Below, piece after piece: positions 17,625 to 28,058 of a stretch of 64,000 nucleotides of DNA; within the stretch, counting starts at the first letter, position 1, and every line of letters starts with the position of its first letter. Position numbers and translations under genes: made by a program. Source of the stretch: Flavobacteriaceae bacterium (GTDB lineage: Bacteria > Bacteroidota > Bacteroidia > Flavobacteriales > Flavobacteriaceae). The DNA is taken from positions 256,891 to 320,890 of the forward strand of contig JABHWD010000020.1 of NCBI GenBank assembly GCA_018657955.1, read 5' to 3'. The notes under the pieces were generated by a model. It was given only the letters and a program-made list of their open reading frames with translations. It had not been told where the DNA came from and did no database searches.

Positions 17625-20191
17625 AAAAGAGCTGTCTGCCCAATATCTTCGTCTTTAATAATTTTTTCATCAACAACCTCTATTTCATCTGCCGGAATTT
17701 CAATAGGTGGTTTGTGCTCAATAGCCTCTAAAGTATTAATTTGCTTGATTTTCTCTGAACTAAGCTGGTTACCTATAGCCTTAACCCCTTTTATTGAAAT
17801 AAACTGCTCTAATTCAATTACTTGATTTGGTTTTTGAGTTTTATTTCTAATTTTATTAAAAATGATTTCGACTACTGGCTTCCAATCTGTTGAAATTAAC
17901 TCTAAAAATGAATCTTTATGGTCTGAAATAAATTTCTCATGCTTATTTTCATTTTCTACAAGAAAGCGTTTAACAAAGAATCGTTGCTTTTTTCCATCAA
18001 AATATACTACTGATAGCGGCTTTTTAGGCGTCCATTTTTCTAGAACTATCATATCATCGCTGAAATGAGTAGACATATCAGGATCTATAATCCTTAAACT
18101 ACCATCTTGAAGTACAACTAATATTTTATCTTCACCTCTAAATTCTCCAATCAAATCCCCTCTGCCATCCACATTAAGTCTCTGCACAGTATCATCAAAC
18201 CATATTTTTCTTGGCTTAAGTGTAGAAATACCTTTTTCTTTAAGGTCAATTCTCTTAACATTATGTTTAGTGATTTGATTACCCCTTATCATTCTGCCTT
18301 TAATCATATAGTCTGAAAAATTGACATCCCATTTCAATTTCTTTAGTTTTGGATTTTTCCTAAGATTAATTGTGACCCTTTCTGCCTCACCATTTGGGTT
18401 TGCAGAAAAATATTTAACAACACCTTCTTTTTTTGATCCAATTAATCTATAAGGTTTGTCTCTAGTTATTCCATGCACAGGGAAACGCTTTAGATAACAA
18501 TAACCTTTATCACCATCTCTATATATCATATTATAAATTGCCCTCTTGTCCTTCTTTTTAAACACTGCTACATGAATTATATTCTTACCAATAAATATTT
18601 TTGTATCAACTTTCGTTATAATCATTTTTCCATTTTCAGTAAAAACTATAATATCATCAATATCACTACAATCACACACATATTCATCCTTTTTCATAGA
18701 AGTTCCAACAAAACCTTCGACCCTATTAACATATAGCTTAGTATTTCTTATTACTACCTTTTTAGCATCAACATCATCAAATATTCTAATTTCTGTTTTT
18801 CTTTCTCTATTTTTTGAATAATCTTTTTTTAGTCTTTGGAGATAAGCTATCGAGTAGTTTATAACATCATCTAAATGATCCTTAACTTCTTTAATTTGGG
18901 CTTCTAGATTTAGTATTTTCTCATTAGCTTTATCTGAGTCAAATTTTGAAATTCTTTTAATTTTAATTTCAGTCAGTCTTATTAAATCATCATCTATAAC
19001 CTCTCTTTTTAACTTTTTAATATAAGGTTTCAAGCCCTTGTCAATAGCAAATAGAACCCCTTCCCAGGTAGTTTCTTCTTCAATATCTCTATATATTTTA
19101 TTTTCTATAAAAATTTGTTCTAAAGAAGCATTATGCCATTGATCTTCAAGCTCTCCTAATTTAATCTTAAGTTCTTTTTTAAGCAATTTAACCGTGTTGT
19201 CAGCAGATATCTTTAAAATATCAGAAACTCCAAGAAAGACAGGCTTATTGTCTTGAATAATACAAGTAAGTGGAGATATAGATGTTTCACAGTTCGTAAA
19301 TGCATAAAGAGCATCAATTGTCTTATCAGGAGATATTCCATTTGGGATATATACTAGTATTTCAACATTAGATGCTGTGTTATCGTCTATTTTCTTAATC
19401 TTAATCTTGCCCTTTTCATTTGCTTTTAATATTGAATCAATTAATGAGGTTGTGGTTGTTCCGAAAGGGATTTCACTAATAAGAAGTGTTGTTTTATCCA
19501 TCACAGAAACCTTGGCTCTAATTCTAACTCTCCCTCCCCTTTTTCCGTCGTTATAGTTAGTGAAATCAGCTATGCCTCCAGTTATAAAGTCTGGTAATAA
19601 AGTAAACTTCTTTTGTTTTAGATAACTAATAGAGGCTTCAGCTAATTCTATAAAGTTATGGGGCAAAATCTTTGTAGAAAGACCAACTGCAATTCCCTCA
19701 GCTCCTTGCGCTAAAAGTAATGGGAATTTTACAGGCAAGTTAATCGGCTCTTTTCTCCTTCCATCATAAGATGCTTGCCAATTAGTAACTTTAGGATTAA
19801 AGACAATCTCTAGTGCAAACTTTGATAATCTTGCTTCTATATATCTTGATGCAGCTGCTCTATCTCCAGTTAATATGTTACCCCAGTTTCCTTGAGTATC
19901 AATTAAAAGATCTTTTTGTCCAATCTGCACCATAGCATCTGCAATGCTAGCATCGCCATGTGGATGATACTGCATAGTGTGCCCAACAACATTAGCTACT
20001 TTATTATACCTTCCATCATCTAAATCCTTCATTGACTGCATTATTCTCCTTTGTACAGGCTTGAAACCATCCTCAACTGAAGGAACTGCTCTCTCAAGGA
20101 TTACGTATGAAGCATAGTCCAAAAACCATTCTTTATACATACCAGCAACCCTAGTAATTACATTTTCTTGACTATAATCTAAATCATCCAT
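17621..20191 (-). CDS. parC: DNA topoisomerase IV subunit A
   Basis: 856 residues. The breakage-reunion domain is clear: GFKPVQRRIMQSM, then HPHGDASIADAM (77-86, the quinolone-resistance region with Ser82), and catalytic Tyr117 in RAAASRYIEARL. A coiled-coil region about 420-480 and a divergent C-terminal beta-pinwheel (about 500-780) follow, with an acidic and hydrophobic tail. The GyrA-box typical of gyrase is not evident, and the partner gene next door is the short ParE type, so topoisomerase IV rather than gyrase is the better call. It decatenates daughter chromosomes. It starts 9 bases after parE ends. Confidence 0.93.
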   Translation of the reverse strand: MDDLDYSQENVITRVAGMYKEWFLDYASYVILERAVPSVEDGFKPVQRRIMQSMKDLDDGRYNKVANVVGHTMQYHPHGDASIADAMVQIGQKDLLIDTQGNWGNILTGDRAAASRYIEARLSKFALEIVFNPKVTNWQASYDGRRKEPINLPVKFPLLLAQGAEGIAVGLSTKILPHNFIELAEASISYLKQKKFTLLPDFITGGIADFTNYNDGKRGGRVRIRAKVSVMDKTTLLISEIPFGTTTTSLIDSILKANEKGKIKIKKIDDNTASNVEILVYIPNGISPDKTIDALYAFTNCETSISPLTCIIQDNKPVFLGVSDILKISADNTVKLLKKELKIKLGELEDQWHNASLEQIFIENKIYRDIEEETTWEGVLFAIDKGLKPYIKKLKREVIDDDLIRLTEIKIKRISKFDSDKANEKILNLEAQIKEVKDHLDDVINYSIAYLQRLKKDYSKNRERKTEIRIFDDVDAKKVVIRNTKLYVNRVEGFVGTSMKKDEYVCDCSDIDDIIVFTENGKMIITKVDTKIFIGKNIIHVAVFKKKDKRAIYNMIYRDGDKGYCYLKRFPVHGITRDKPYRLIGSKKEGVVKYFSANPNGEAERVTINLRKNPKLKKLKWDVNFSDYMIKGRMIRGNQITKHNVKRIDLKEKGISTLKPRKIWFDDTVQRLNVDGRGDLIGEFRGEDKILVVLQDGSLRIIDPDMSTHFSDDMIVLEKWTPKKPLSVVYFDGKKQRFFVKRFLVENENKHEKFISDHKDSFLELISTDWKPVVEIIFNKIRNKTQKPNQVIELEQFISIKGVKAIGNQLSSEKIKQINTLEAIEHKPPIEIPADEIEVVDEKIIKDEDIGQTALF

Positions 20192-20200
20192 TTTTCAATA

Positions 20201-22051
20201 CTAATCAACTTTATCTAACTCAGCTTTTAAATTATTAATAATAAAAGACTGTCTATCTGGAGTATTTTTACCCATATAGAACTGTAATAACTCATTTATA
20301 GACATGTCATTATCAAGCATTACGGGGTCTAATTTTATATCATCTCCAATAAAGAATTTAAATTCATCCGGAGATATCTCACCTAACCCTTTAAATCTAG
20401 TTATTTCAGGATTAGTCTTTAACTTGTCTATTGCTGTTCTTTTTTCGCCTTCAGAATAGCAATAGATAGTTTCTTTATTGTTTCTTACCCTAAACAAAGG
20501 AGTTTGTAATATGTACAAATGTCCAGTTTTGATCAAATCAGAAAAGAATTGTAAGAAAAATGTTATAAGTAAAAGTCTTATATGCATTCCGTCAACATCA
20601 GCATCTGTAGCAATAACAATATTATTATATCTTAAGTCTTCAATTGAATCCTCAATATTTAGTGCTGCTTGTAACAAATTAAATTCTTCGTTTTCATAAA
20701 CAATTTTTTTTGACATTCCGTAGGAATTTAAAGGCTTGCCTCTCAAACTAAAAACTGCCTGGGTATTTACATCTCTAGATTTTGTTATACTACCTGAAGC
20801 TGAATCCCCCTCTGTTATAAATAATGTTGTATCTAATCTTTTTTCATTTTTTAAATCTCCAAGATGGACGCGACAATCACGAAGTTTTTTGTTATGTAAA
20901 TTAGATTTTTTTGCTCGCTCTCTTGCTATTTTTCTTATTCCAGAAAGTTCTTTTCTTTCTTTTTCTGCTTGTAATATTTTCCTGTGAATCTGTTCTGCAA
21001 CCTCTGCATTCTTATGAAGATAATTATCAAGTTCTTTTTTTAAAAACTCATTAATATACACTCTAACTGAGGGAAGCCCTCCTCCCATTTCGGAAGATCC
21101 TAATTTAGTTTTTGTTTGACTCTCAAAAACTGGCTCCATTACTTTAATAGAAATAGCTGATACAACTGATTTTCTAATATCTGAAGATTCGTAATTCTTT
21201 CCAAAAAACTCTCTTATTGTCTTAACAAGAGCTTCCCTAAATGCACTTAAATGAGTTCCGCCTTGAGTAGTATTTTGCCCATTAACAAAAGGGTGGTATT
21301 CTTCGGTGTATTGCGACTTACTATGTGTTATAGCTACTTCAATATCATTACCTTTTAAATGTATTATTGGATAAAGCAATTCTGAATCATTAATTCTTTC
21401 TGTCAAAAGATCTTTTAGCCCATTCTCACTATAATATTTTTCTCCATTAAAAATTATAGTTAAACCTGGATTTAAATAAACATAGTTTTTAAGCATTTTT
21501 GAGATGTATTCATTTCTATACTTAAAATTTTTAAAAATTGATTCATCAGGTATGAAGGAAACTTTTGTTCCTCTTCTTCTACTAGAAGGTTCGGCATCCT
21601 GATGATTTCCTAATTCTCCTTGATTAAATTCTGCAATAGCAGATTTTCCATCTCTATTAGACTCTACTTTAAAATAATCAGAAAGAGCATTTACGGCTTT
21701 TGTTCCTACACCATTCAGCCCGACAGCTTTTTTGAATGCACGTGTATCATATTTTCCGCCAGTATTCATTTTTGAAACAACATCTATAAGTTTTCCTAAT
21801 GGGATACCTCTACCATAATCCCTTACAATAACCTTGGATGACTGAACAGAAACTTCTATTGTTTTTCCTGCACCCATTATAAACTCATCTATAGAGTTGT
21901 CAAGTACTTCCTTTAGTAAAATATAGATACCGTCATCTGGTGAAGAACCATCACCTAATTTGCCAATATACATTCCTGGACGCATTCTTATATGCTCCTT
22001 CCAATCAAGAGATCTTATATTTTCTTCAGTATATTGGTTTTTTATAGCCAT
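20201..22051 (-). CDS. parE: DNA topoisomerase IV subunit B
   Basis: 616 residues. GHKL ATPase features: Glu48 and Asn52 in [21 protein letters not shown] at 77-84, and [13 protein letters not shown]. The transducer domain has [15 protein letters not shown]. The TOPRIM domain carries TEGDSASGS near 412 and DADVDGMH near 483. The C-terminus IKGLGEI-type [13 protein letters not shown] is conserved. It powers strand passage with ParC. The 141-base gap upstream to ychF should hold the parE-parC promoter. Confidence 0.94.
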   Translation of the reverse strand: MAIKNQYTEENIRSLDWKEHIRMRPGMYIGKLGDGSSPDDGIYILLKEVLDNSIDEFIMGAGKTIEVSVQSSKVIVRDYGRGIPLGKLIDVVSKMNTGGKYDTRAFKKAVGLNGVGTKAVNALSDYFKVESNRDGKSAIAEFNQGELGNHQDAEPSSRRRGTKVSFIPDESIFKNFKYRNEYISKMLKNYVYLNPGLTIIFNGEKYYSENGLKDLLTERINDSELLYPIIHLKGNDIEVAITHSKSQYTEEYHPFVNGQNTTQGGTHLSAFREALVKTIREFFGKNYESSDIRKSVVSAISIKVMEPVFESQTKTKLGSSEMGGGLPSVRVYINEFLKKELDNYLHKNAEVAEQIHRKILQAEKERKELSGIRKIARERAKKSNLHNKKLRDCRVHLGDLKNEKRLDTTLFITEGDSASGSITKSRDVNTQAVFSLRGKPLNSYGMSKKIVYENEEFNLLQAALNIEDSIEDLRYNNIVIATDADVDGMHIRLLLITFFLQFFSDLIKTGHLYILQTPLFRVRNNKETIYCYSEGEKRTAIDKLKTNPEITRFKGLGEISPDEFKFFIGDDIKLDPVMLDNDMSINELLQFYMGKNTPDRQSFIINNLKAELDKVD

Positions 22052-22192
22052 CTGATAAATATTTGCTAATATAAGATATCAGTTGAAGAAAATTAATTAA
22101 GAAATTACAAAGTAATTAACAAATTATTTACAAGGTTAATTTTTAACTATTTTGTGAAATATTACCCAACCAAGAATTGATTGATTTTTTTA

Positions 22193-23287
22193 TCATACGT
22201 TAAACAAGAAATGCATTACATCACCATCATTAACGACATAATCTTTTCCCTCAACACGCATCTTTCCTGCCTCCTTGGCTTTAAGTTCTGAGCCATAGCC
22301 AATATAATCTGAATACGATATTACCTCAGTCTTAATAAATCCTTTTTCAAAATCAGAATGAATGACTCCAGCTGCTTGTGAAGCTTTTGATCCAATTGGA
22401 ATTGTCCATGCCCTAACTTCTTTTATTCCTGCAGTAAAATATGTATGTAAACTTAGCAGGCTATATGTAGATTTTAGCAGTTTATTTGAACCTGGCTCAT
22501 CTAACCCTAAATCATTTAAAAACATTTTTCTTTCTTCATGCTCGCTTAATTCATTTATTTCTGATTCTATTCCAGCTGCAAGAATAATTATCTCAGCTGA
22601 TTTATCTTTAATAGATTTTTTTACTTCTTCAACATAATTATTTCCAGATAATATACTCTCTTCATCAACATTACAAACATAAAGAACAGGCTTGTCTGTA
22701 AGTAATTGCAAAGGCGTTACATATTTTATGTAGTCGTCTTTACTAAAATCTATTGATCTAATATTTTTTGAGTTTTCAAGATTCTGCACAATACTCTTTA
22801 AAACTATCTCTTCCTTTTGTGATTCTTTATTTCCAGTTTTGGCAACTCTAGCAACTTTTTCTAATTTTTTTGCAACAACTTCTAAATCTTTTAGCTGTAA
22901 TTCTATATCAATAATTTCTTTATCTCTTACAGGATCTATTGATCCATCAACGTGAACGATATTATCATTATCAAAACATCTTAGAACATGTATGATAGCA
23001 TCTGTTTCACGAATATTTGCAAGGAATTTATTTCCTAACCCCTCCCCTTTACTAGCTCCTTTAACTAGACCTGCAATATCAACTATCTCAACTACTGTAG
23101 GTATAACTTTTTCAGGATTAACTAAATCGTTTAACTTATCTAATCTGCTATCAGGAACATTTATCACTCCAATATTTGGCTCTATTGTGCAAAAAGGGAA
23201 GTTTGCGCTTTGAGCTTTTGAATTCGATAAACAATTAAACAATGTTGATTTTCCTACATTTGGTAATCCTACAATACCTGCTTTCAT
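22193..23287 (-). CDS. ychF: Redox-regulated ATPase YchF (OBG family)
   Basis: 364 residues, standard for YchF. The nucleotide-binding motif GLPNVGKST is at 7-15, FPFCTIEPNIGVI is the switch region, and VDIAGLVKGASKGEGLGN follows. The NxxE base-recognition motif (CNVDEE) rather than NKxD fits its preference for ATP. The C-terminal TGS-like domain ends with RVEGKDYVVNDGDVMHFLFNV. It is a universally conserved ribosome-associated ATPase. It is divergent from the lipoprotein at 23361 with a 73-base gap. Confidence 0.95.
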   Translation of the reverse strand: MKAGIVGLPNVGKSTLFNCLSNSKAQSANFPFCTIEPNIGVINVPDSRLDKLNDLVNPEKVIPTVVEIVDIAGLVKGASKGEGLGNKFLANIRETDAIIHVLRCFDNDNIVHVDGSIDPVRDKEIIDIELQLKDLEVVAKKLEKVARVAKTGNKESQKEEIVLKSIVQNLENSKNIRSIDFSKDDYIKYVTPLQLLTDKPVLYVCNVDEESILSGNNYVEEVKKSIKDKSAEIIILAAGIESEINELSEHEERKMFLNDLGLDEPGSNKLLKSTYSLLSLHTYFTAGIKEVRAWTIPIGSKASQAAGVIHSDFEKGFIKTEVISYSDYIGYGSELKAKEAGKMRVEGKDYVVNDGDVMHFLFNV

Positions 23288-23360
23288 TGGAGATTTTTGA
23301 GGTGTAAATTTATGGTATTATTATTATTTCAGTAAATTTATTACTTAAAACCTCACTATC

Positions 23361-24515
23361 ATGAAGCGATTATTATATTTTTTTGCAATTTTTCTAATTT
23401 TTAGCTGTTCTAATGAATCTATAGACGAAAACTTGATAAACAGTAATCCTTTTAATGTTTTTGGAAAGATTATTGCTCCTAATGGAATAGACCCAATCTC
23501 TGAGGGGAAGATCTCTGTTATTTCAAACAACACTACAGTCCAAGAGGTTTTTTCTGATTCTAGAGGAAATTTCTCATTTTTTCTTAATTATGGGAATTAT
23601 GACTTGGTTATTAGCAAAGGGCTTTTTAAAACTGAATCGTCAATTTCATTGTCTGAGAACTCAGATTCGTTTAATTTTAACCTAGGTGATATATCATTTG
23701 ATCAATTTCCTAGTATTGGAGTTGTTACTGGATATTTCGATAATATTGAAAGCATATTATATGATATAGGCTTAGTAAATCCAATCGACGGAACACCTTT
23801 ATTTGACATCATTGATGGAATAAATTTTAGTAGAAATAGCAATGAAATTTATAGTCATAATCATGGTGATCAAAAAATTATAAAAAATACATCAAAAACT
23901 ACTGATTTAGAACCTAATGTTGATTTTAACTTTTCAGACTTATTAAATGATGTATCATTATTGAATCAATATGATGTCCTATTTTTAAATTGTGGGCTAA
24001 ATACAGATGCTGATACAGAAGACAGTGCGTCATTATACAATTTTGTCAATAATGGAGGTATTTTGTACGCAACAGATTGGACATATCCTATTTTAGAGAA
24101 ATTTAATACACTTTCTGGAAATGAATTTCTTACTTTTCAGCAACCCTACAAAAGTGGTCAATCTTTAAGCACTGAAGCAACTATTCTTAGTAGTGAATTA
24201 AACGATTGGTTAAGTATAAACTTTGATCTTACAATTGACAATACAGTAATTATAGATGAATTCTTAAATTCATGGCAAGTTGTTGATGATTATAATAATA
24301 GTTCAGTAATTGCATGGCTTGACGGCTACGTTGAATACAATGATGAAAATGGAGAACTTGTAGGAGATAACAAAGAGCTAGCTTTTACTTTTCTTTTAGG
24401 TGATGGAGGTGTTTTTTATTCATCATTTCATACAGAAAATAACGAAGATGGTTTTTCTTGCGTCGATAGAGTTATGGAATATATGATTTTTGAATTATCA
24501 ACTTTAAGCCAATAA
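23361..24515 (+). CDS. Lipoprotein with CarboxypepD_reg-like and amidotransferase-like regions
   Basis: 384 residues. Lipobox at Cys16 (LIFSC). Residues about 31-105 resemble a carboxypeptidase regulatory-like beta sandwich (VFGKIIAPNGIDPISEGKISV, then SDSRGNFSFFLNYGNYDLVI). The rest, about 115-380, has YDVLFLNCGLNTD, LYNFVNNGGILYATDW and GGVFYSSFHTEN, a pattern like the glutamine-amidotransferase-like fold of ThuA-type proteins, but with no clear catalytic triad. A cell-surface or periplasmic binding role is a guess. It converges on the ferredoxin gene with 7 bases between. Confidence 0.68.
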   Translation: MKRLLYFFAIFLIFSCSNESIDENLINSNPFNVFGKIIAPNGIDPISEGKISVISNNTTVQEVFSDSRGNFSFFLNYGNYDLVISKGLFKTESSISLSENSDSFNFNLGDISFDQFPSIGVVTGYFDNIESILYDIGLVNPIDGTPLFDIIDGINFSRNSNEIYSHNHGDQKIIKNTSKTTDLEPNVDFNFSDLLNDVSLLNQYDVLFLNCGLNTDADTEDSASLYNFVNNGGILYATDWTYPILEKFNTLSGNEFLTFQQPYKSGQSLSTEATILSSELNDWLSINFDLTIDNTVIIDEFLNSWQVVDDYNNSSVIAWLDGYVEYNDENGELVGDNKELAFTFLLGDGGVFYSSFHTENNEDGFSCVDRVMEYMIFELSTLSQ

Positions 24516-24522
24516 TCTTGAC

Positions 24523-24870
24523 TTAAGTATGCATAAATTTTTGTTTCTCTAATAATTCTGGTTCACTTTCTTTATTATTTTCATCTGGGACACAACAATC
24601 AACAGGGCAAACAGCTGCACATTGTGGCTCTTCATGAAAACCTTTACACTCCGTGCATTTACTAGGCACTATATAATAAACCTCATCACTAATTGCTATT
24701 TTACCCTCATCAGCATTTGTTGAGGCACCATTTAAAAGAATTATATCACCTTGAAGGTTTGTGCCATCAGAATATTTCCAGCTATCAGAAGCTTCGTATA
24801 TAGCAGTATTTGGACACTCTGATTCGCAAGCACCGCAATTAATACATTCATCTGTGATAATTATGGCCAT
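24523..24870 (-). CDS. 2[4Fe-4S] ferredoxin
   Basis: 115 residues. Cluster I ligands are Cys9, Cys12, Cys15 and Cys19 ([12 protein letters not shown]). Cluster II uses Cys72, Cys75, Cys84 and Cys88 ([18 protein letters not shown]), the CxxC-x8-CxxxCP spacing of Allochromatium-type ferredoxins. A roughly 45-residue insert separates the two. It carries low-potential electrons in the cytoplasm. It is back to back with an acyl-CoA reductase gene, a pairing common in Bacteroidota, but a direct partner is not shown by the sequence. Confidence 0.93.
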   Translation of the reverse strand: MAIIITDECINCGACESECPNTAIYEASDSWKYSDGTNLQGDIILLNGASTNADEGKIAISDEVYYIVPSKCTECKGFHEEPQCAAVCPVDCCVPDENNKESEPELLEKQKFMHT

Positions 24871-24935
24871 ATATATAATATTTAATAAATTAGACTACAA
24901 AATTATAACCTAAAACGATCAAAACCAAAAAGAAA

Positions 24936-25970
24936 ATAACTGAATTAGAAAAACGTATAATAGCTTTCTCTGAAATTGGAAGGTTATTAAATCAGTATTT
25001 CTCAAATACTGATAATGAATGGATAGAGGAATTACGGCTAAAAATAAATGAAGCTTCAAATAAAAACCCTTGGTTTACTAAAGAAAATATTGATTTGTCA
25101 TTAAAGTATTGGTCAGAAAAGCTAACAATTAAAAAGTTAAAATCTTGGCTGTCTAGTTATAAGCTTTCAGATGACAAGCCAAATACAATAGCAGTTATAA
25201 TGGCTGGCAATCTTCCATTGGTTGGATTTCACGATTTATTATGTGTATTAATAGCCGGACAGAAATTAGCTATTAAATTCTCAAATAATGATGATGTTTT
25301 AATGAGGTTTATGATAAAATACTTAATCTTTAAGAATGTTAATTTTAAAGATTATATAATTATAAATGATTCAATAATTAAAAATTTTGACAAAGTAATT
25401 GCAACAGGATCAAACAATACATCTAGATATTTTGATTTTTATTTCAGAAATAAACCTTCTATTATAAGAAAGAATAGGTTTTCAGCAGCTGTTTTATCAG
25501 GGAAAGAAAGCAAAATTGAATTAGAAAAATTAAGCAATGATATTTTTACTTTTTTTGGTTTAGGCTGTAGAAATGTTTCTAAAATATATTTTCCAATCAA
25601 CTACAATTTTGATGTATTCTTTAAGTCTATGTATAAATGGAAAAACATCATTTACAACCATAAATATGTTAGCAATTATAATTATAATAGAACCATCAAT
25701 CTAATGGCTAAAAATGCTTTTTTAGAAAATGGATTTCTTATCCTAAAAGAATCTAAAGAGAACCACTCACCTATCTCTGTATTGTTATATGAATATTATA
25801 AAAATATAAAAGATTTGAGAAAAAAAATAGAATTAACTGAGAAGGATTTACAATGTATTGTTTCAAGTAATTTTTATAAGAATGAAGTTAAGTTTGGAGA
25901 AACTCAAAATCCAAAACTCTCTGATTATGCAGACAATATTGATACAATAGATTTTTTGTTAATAAAATAG
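24936..25970 (+). CDS. LuxC-like acyl-CoA reductase with non-canonical start
   Basis: The frame is open from 24909 and coding-like sequence (TELEKRIIAFSEIGRLL, NPWFTKENIDLSLKYW) runs well upstream of the first canonical start, TTG 25095. No ATG, GTG or TTG occurs in this frame between the stop at 24906 and 25095. I place the start at ATA 24936 by analogy with relatives that begin near the LEERI-type helix; ATC 24918 or ACG 24915 are alternatives. About 344 residues. IAVIMAGNLPLVGFHDLLCVLIAGQ and the glycine/serine-rich IATGSNNTSRYFDFYF fit the LuxC/aldehyde dehydrogenase-like fold, which reduces acyl-CoA to aldehyde. FGLGCRNVSKIY holds the likely catalytic cysteine. It is followed by serC. 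Confidence 0.75.
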   Translation: MTELEKRIIAFSEIGRLLNQYFSNTDNEWIEELRLKINEASNKNPWFTKENIDLSLKYWSEKLTIKKLKSWLSSYKLSDDKPNTIAVIMAGNLPLVGFHDLLCVLIAGQKLAIKFSNNDDVLMRFMIKYLIFKNVNFKDYIIINDSIIKNFDKVIATGSNNTSRYFDFYFRNKPSIIRKNRFSAAVLSGKESKIELEKLSNDIFTFFGLGCRNVSKIYFPINYNFDVFFKSMYKWKNIIYNHKYVSNYNYNRTINLMAKNAFLENGFLILKESKENHSPISVLLYEYYKNIKDLRKKIELTEKDLQCIVSSNFYKNEVKFGETQNPKLSDYADNIDTIDFLLIK

Positions 25971-26046
25971 TTAAAAAGATTTCTGTGTCACATAAATAAG
26001 ATCTAATATATATTAACGAAATTTGCTGCTTAATCCTGATTATTCA

Positions 26047-27111
26047 ATGAAAAAACATAATTTTTGTGCAGGCCCTTCTATTTTACCAAAAGAAGTTATA
26101 ATACAAGCAGCTGAATCTATTTTAGATATTAATGAAAGTGGGTTATCACTTTTGGAGATTTCTCATAGAAGCAAAGCTTTTGTAGATATCATGGAAGAAG
26201 CTAGAAGTCTAGTTTTAGAGTTGACGAAGCTTAATAGGAAAGATTATAGTGTTTTATTCTTACAAGGAGGTGCAAGTACACAATTTTCAATGGTGCCTTA
26301 TAATATTCTTTCAAAAAAAGCGGCTTATCTAGATACTGGTTCGTGGAGTAGTAAGGCAATCAAAGAAGCTAAATTATTTGGAGAAATAACTGAGATCGCA
26401 TCTTCTAAAGATTCTAATTATAATTATATTCCTAAAAATTACACAATATCAGAAGACTGTGATTACTTTCATTGTACATCAAACAATACAATATATGGAA
26501 CACAAATAAAGGAGTTTCAATCATCAATAATTCCCGTAGTTTGTGACATGAGTAGTGATATATTTTCAAGACAGTTAGATTTTTCAAAGTTTGATTTAAT
26601 ATATGCAGGTGCGCAAAAAAATTTAGGTCCAGCAGGAACTACAGTTGTAATTATAAAGAATAGTGTTTTGGGAAACACCTCTAGAAATATTCCATCAATG
26701 ATGGATTACCAGACACATATAAATAAGAGTAGCCTATACAACACTCCTCCTGTTTTTTCTGTTTATGTTTCATTGTTAAATATGAGATGGTTAAAGAGTA
26801 GTGGGGGAATTAAGAAATTAGAAGAAATTAACAACAAAAAAGCCACTATATTATATTCAGAAATTGATATTAATCCTTTTTTTAAGGGACATGCTAAAGA
26901 AGAAGATAGATCAGCAATGAATGTAACATTTAATTTAGTTAATGATGACTTTAAAGAAACTTTTGATTCCATGCTTAAAGATGCAGGAATTATTGGAATT
27001 AATGGCCATATAAGTATTGGTGGTTATAGAGCTTCAATGTATAATGCAATGCCTATTGAGAGTGTGAAGACACTTGTTGAGGTTATGAGTGAATTAGAAA
27101 ATAAATTATGA
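26047..27111 (+). CDS. serC: Phosphoserine aminotransferase
   Basis: 354 residues from ATG 26047 (MKKHNFCAGPSILPKEV); the frame extends to a TTG at 26023, but the NFCAGPS motif is the normal N-terminus. SHRSKAF, FLQGGASTQFSMVP and the PLP lysine in YAGAQKNLGPAGTT identify the family, with GHISIGGYRASMYNA near the end. It converts 3-phosphohydroxypyruvate and glutamate to phosphoserine. It overlaps serA by 4 bases (ATGA). Confidence 0.96.
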   Translation: MKKHNFCAGPSILPKEVIIQAAESILDINESGLSLLEISHRSKAFVDIMEEARSLVLELTKLNRKDYSVLFLQGGASTQFSMVPYNILSKKAAYLDTGSWSSKAIKEAKLFGEITEIASSKDSNYNYIPKNYTISEDCDYFHCTSNNTIYGTQIKEFQSSIIPVVCDMSSDIFSRQLDFSKFDLIYAGAQKNLGPAGTTVVIIKNSVLGNTSRNIPSMMDYQTHINKSSLYNTPPVFSVYVSLLNMRWLKSSGGIKKLEEINNKKATILYSEIDINPFFKGHAKEEDRSAMNVTFNLVNDDFKETFDSMLKDAGIIGINGHISIGGYRASMYNAMPIESVKTLVEVMSELENKL

Positions 27112-28058
27112 TAGTTTTAGCAAATGATGGCATATCTAAGAGTGGTATGGAGAAACTAGAATCAAACGGATTTGAAATCTTAAAAGAATCTATTCCTCAA
27201 GATGATTTAATATCCTATATAAATAATAGTAAAATTGATGCTTTACTTGTTAGAAGTGCAACAAAAGTGAGAAAAAATCTAATAGATAATTGTCCATCAA
27301 TTAAGCTGATTGGAAGAGGTGGTGTTGGAATGGATAATATAGATGTAGAATATGCTAGAAATAAAGGCATAAAAGTAATAAACACTCCAGCTGCATCATC
27401 AAAATCAGTAGCCGAACTTGTTTTTGCTCATCTGTTTGGATGTGTAAGACACTTATACTCCTCTAATAGAAGCATGCCTCTTGAAGGAGATAGCAAGTTT
27501 AAAGAGTTAAAAAAGGCATACTCTAAAGGAACTGAACTCAGAGGAAAAACTCTAGGAATAGTTGGATTTGGAAGAATAGGTCAAGAAGTTGCAAAAATTG
27601 CAATTGGAATAGGAATGAATATATCAGTTTATGATTTAAACTTAAATGAAACTTTACTAGAATTATCATTCTTTGATAATTCTAGTAAGTCTTTTCAAAT
27701 CAAGATGAACAATTTTAAGGATTTATTGGCTCATTCAGATTTTATTACTTTTCATGTTCCTGCTCAAAAAAACTACTTAATTTCTGAAAATGAATTTAAA
27801 ATTATGAAACAAGGAGTTGGTATAATTAATGCTTCAAGAGGTGGTGTAATTGACGAAAGAGCTCTTGAAAAACAGCTAAGCAGTGGAAAAATCTCTTTTG
27901 CTGCCTTAGATACATTTGAGAATGAACCAAATCCTGATATAAAAATACTAATGAATGCAAGAATTTCTCTAACACCTCATATAGGTGCAGCCACAACTGA
28001 AGCACAAGATAGAATTGGAATAGAACTTGCAGATCAAATAATTAATTTACTAGGGTAA
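27108..28058 (+). CDS. serA: D-3-phosphoglycerate dehydrogenase (short form)
   Basis: 316 residues. NAD-binding motif GFGRIGQEVAKIA near 160; substrate and catalytic segments are LIGRGGVGMDNID, INASRGGVIDERAL and LTPHIGAATTEAQ, the last with the catalytic histidine. It stops after the catalytic domains, with no ACT or ASB regulatory domain, so feedback inhibition by serine through ACT is not expected. With serC it forms a two-gene serine-synthesis operon; serB is not here. Confidence 0.93.
   Translation: MIVLANDGISKSGMEKLESNGFEILKESIPQDDLISYINNSKIDALLVRSATKVRKNLIDNCPSIKLIGRGGVGMDNIDVEYARNKGIKVINTPAASSKSVAELVFAHLFGCVRHLYSSNRSMPLEGDSKFKELKKAYSKGTELRGKTLGIVGFGRIGQEVAKIAIGIGMNISVYDLNLNETLLELSFFDNSSKSFQIKMNNFKDLLAHSDFITFHVPAQKNYLISENEFKIMKQGVGIINASRGGVIDERALEKQLSSGKISFAALDTFENEPNPDIKILMNARISLTPHIGAATTEAQDRIGIELADQIINLLG

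Noticed and set aside
25095-25970. Acyl-CoA reductase starting at TTG 25095
   Set aside because: Coding-like sequence with family features continues upstream in the same frame to about 24936, so this start would cut off the N-terminal helix region.
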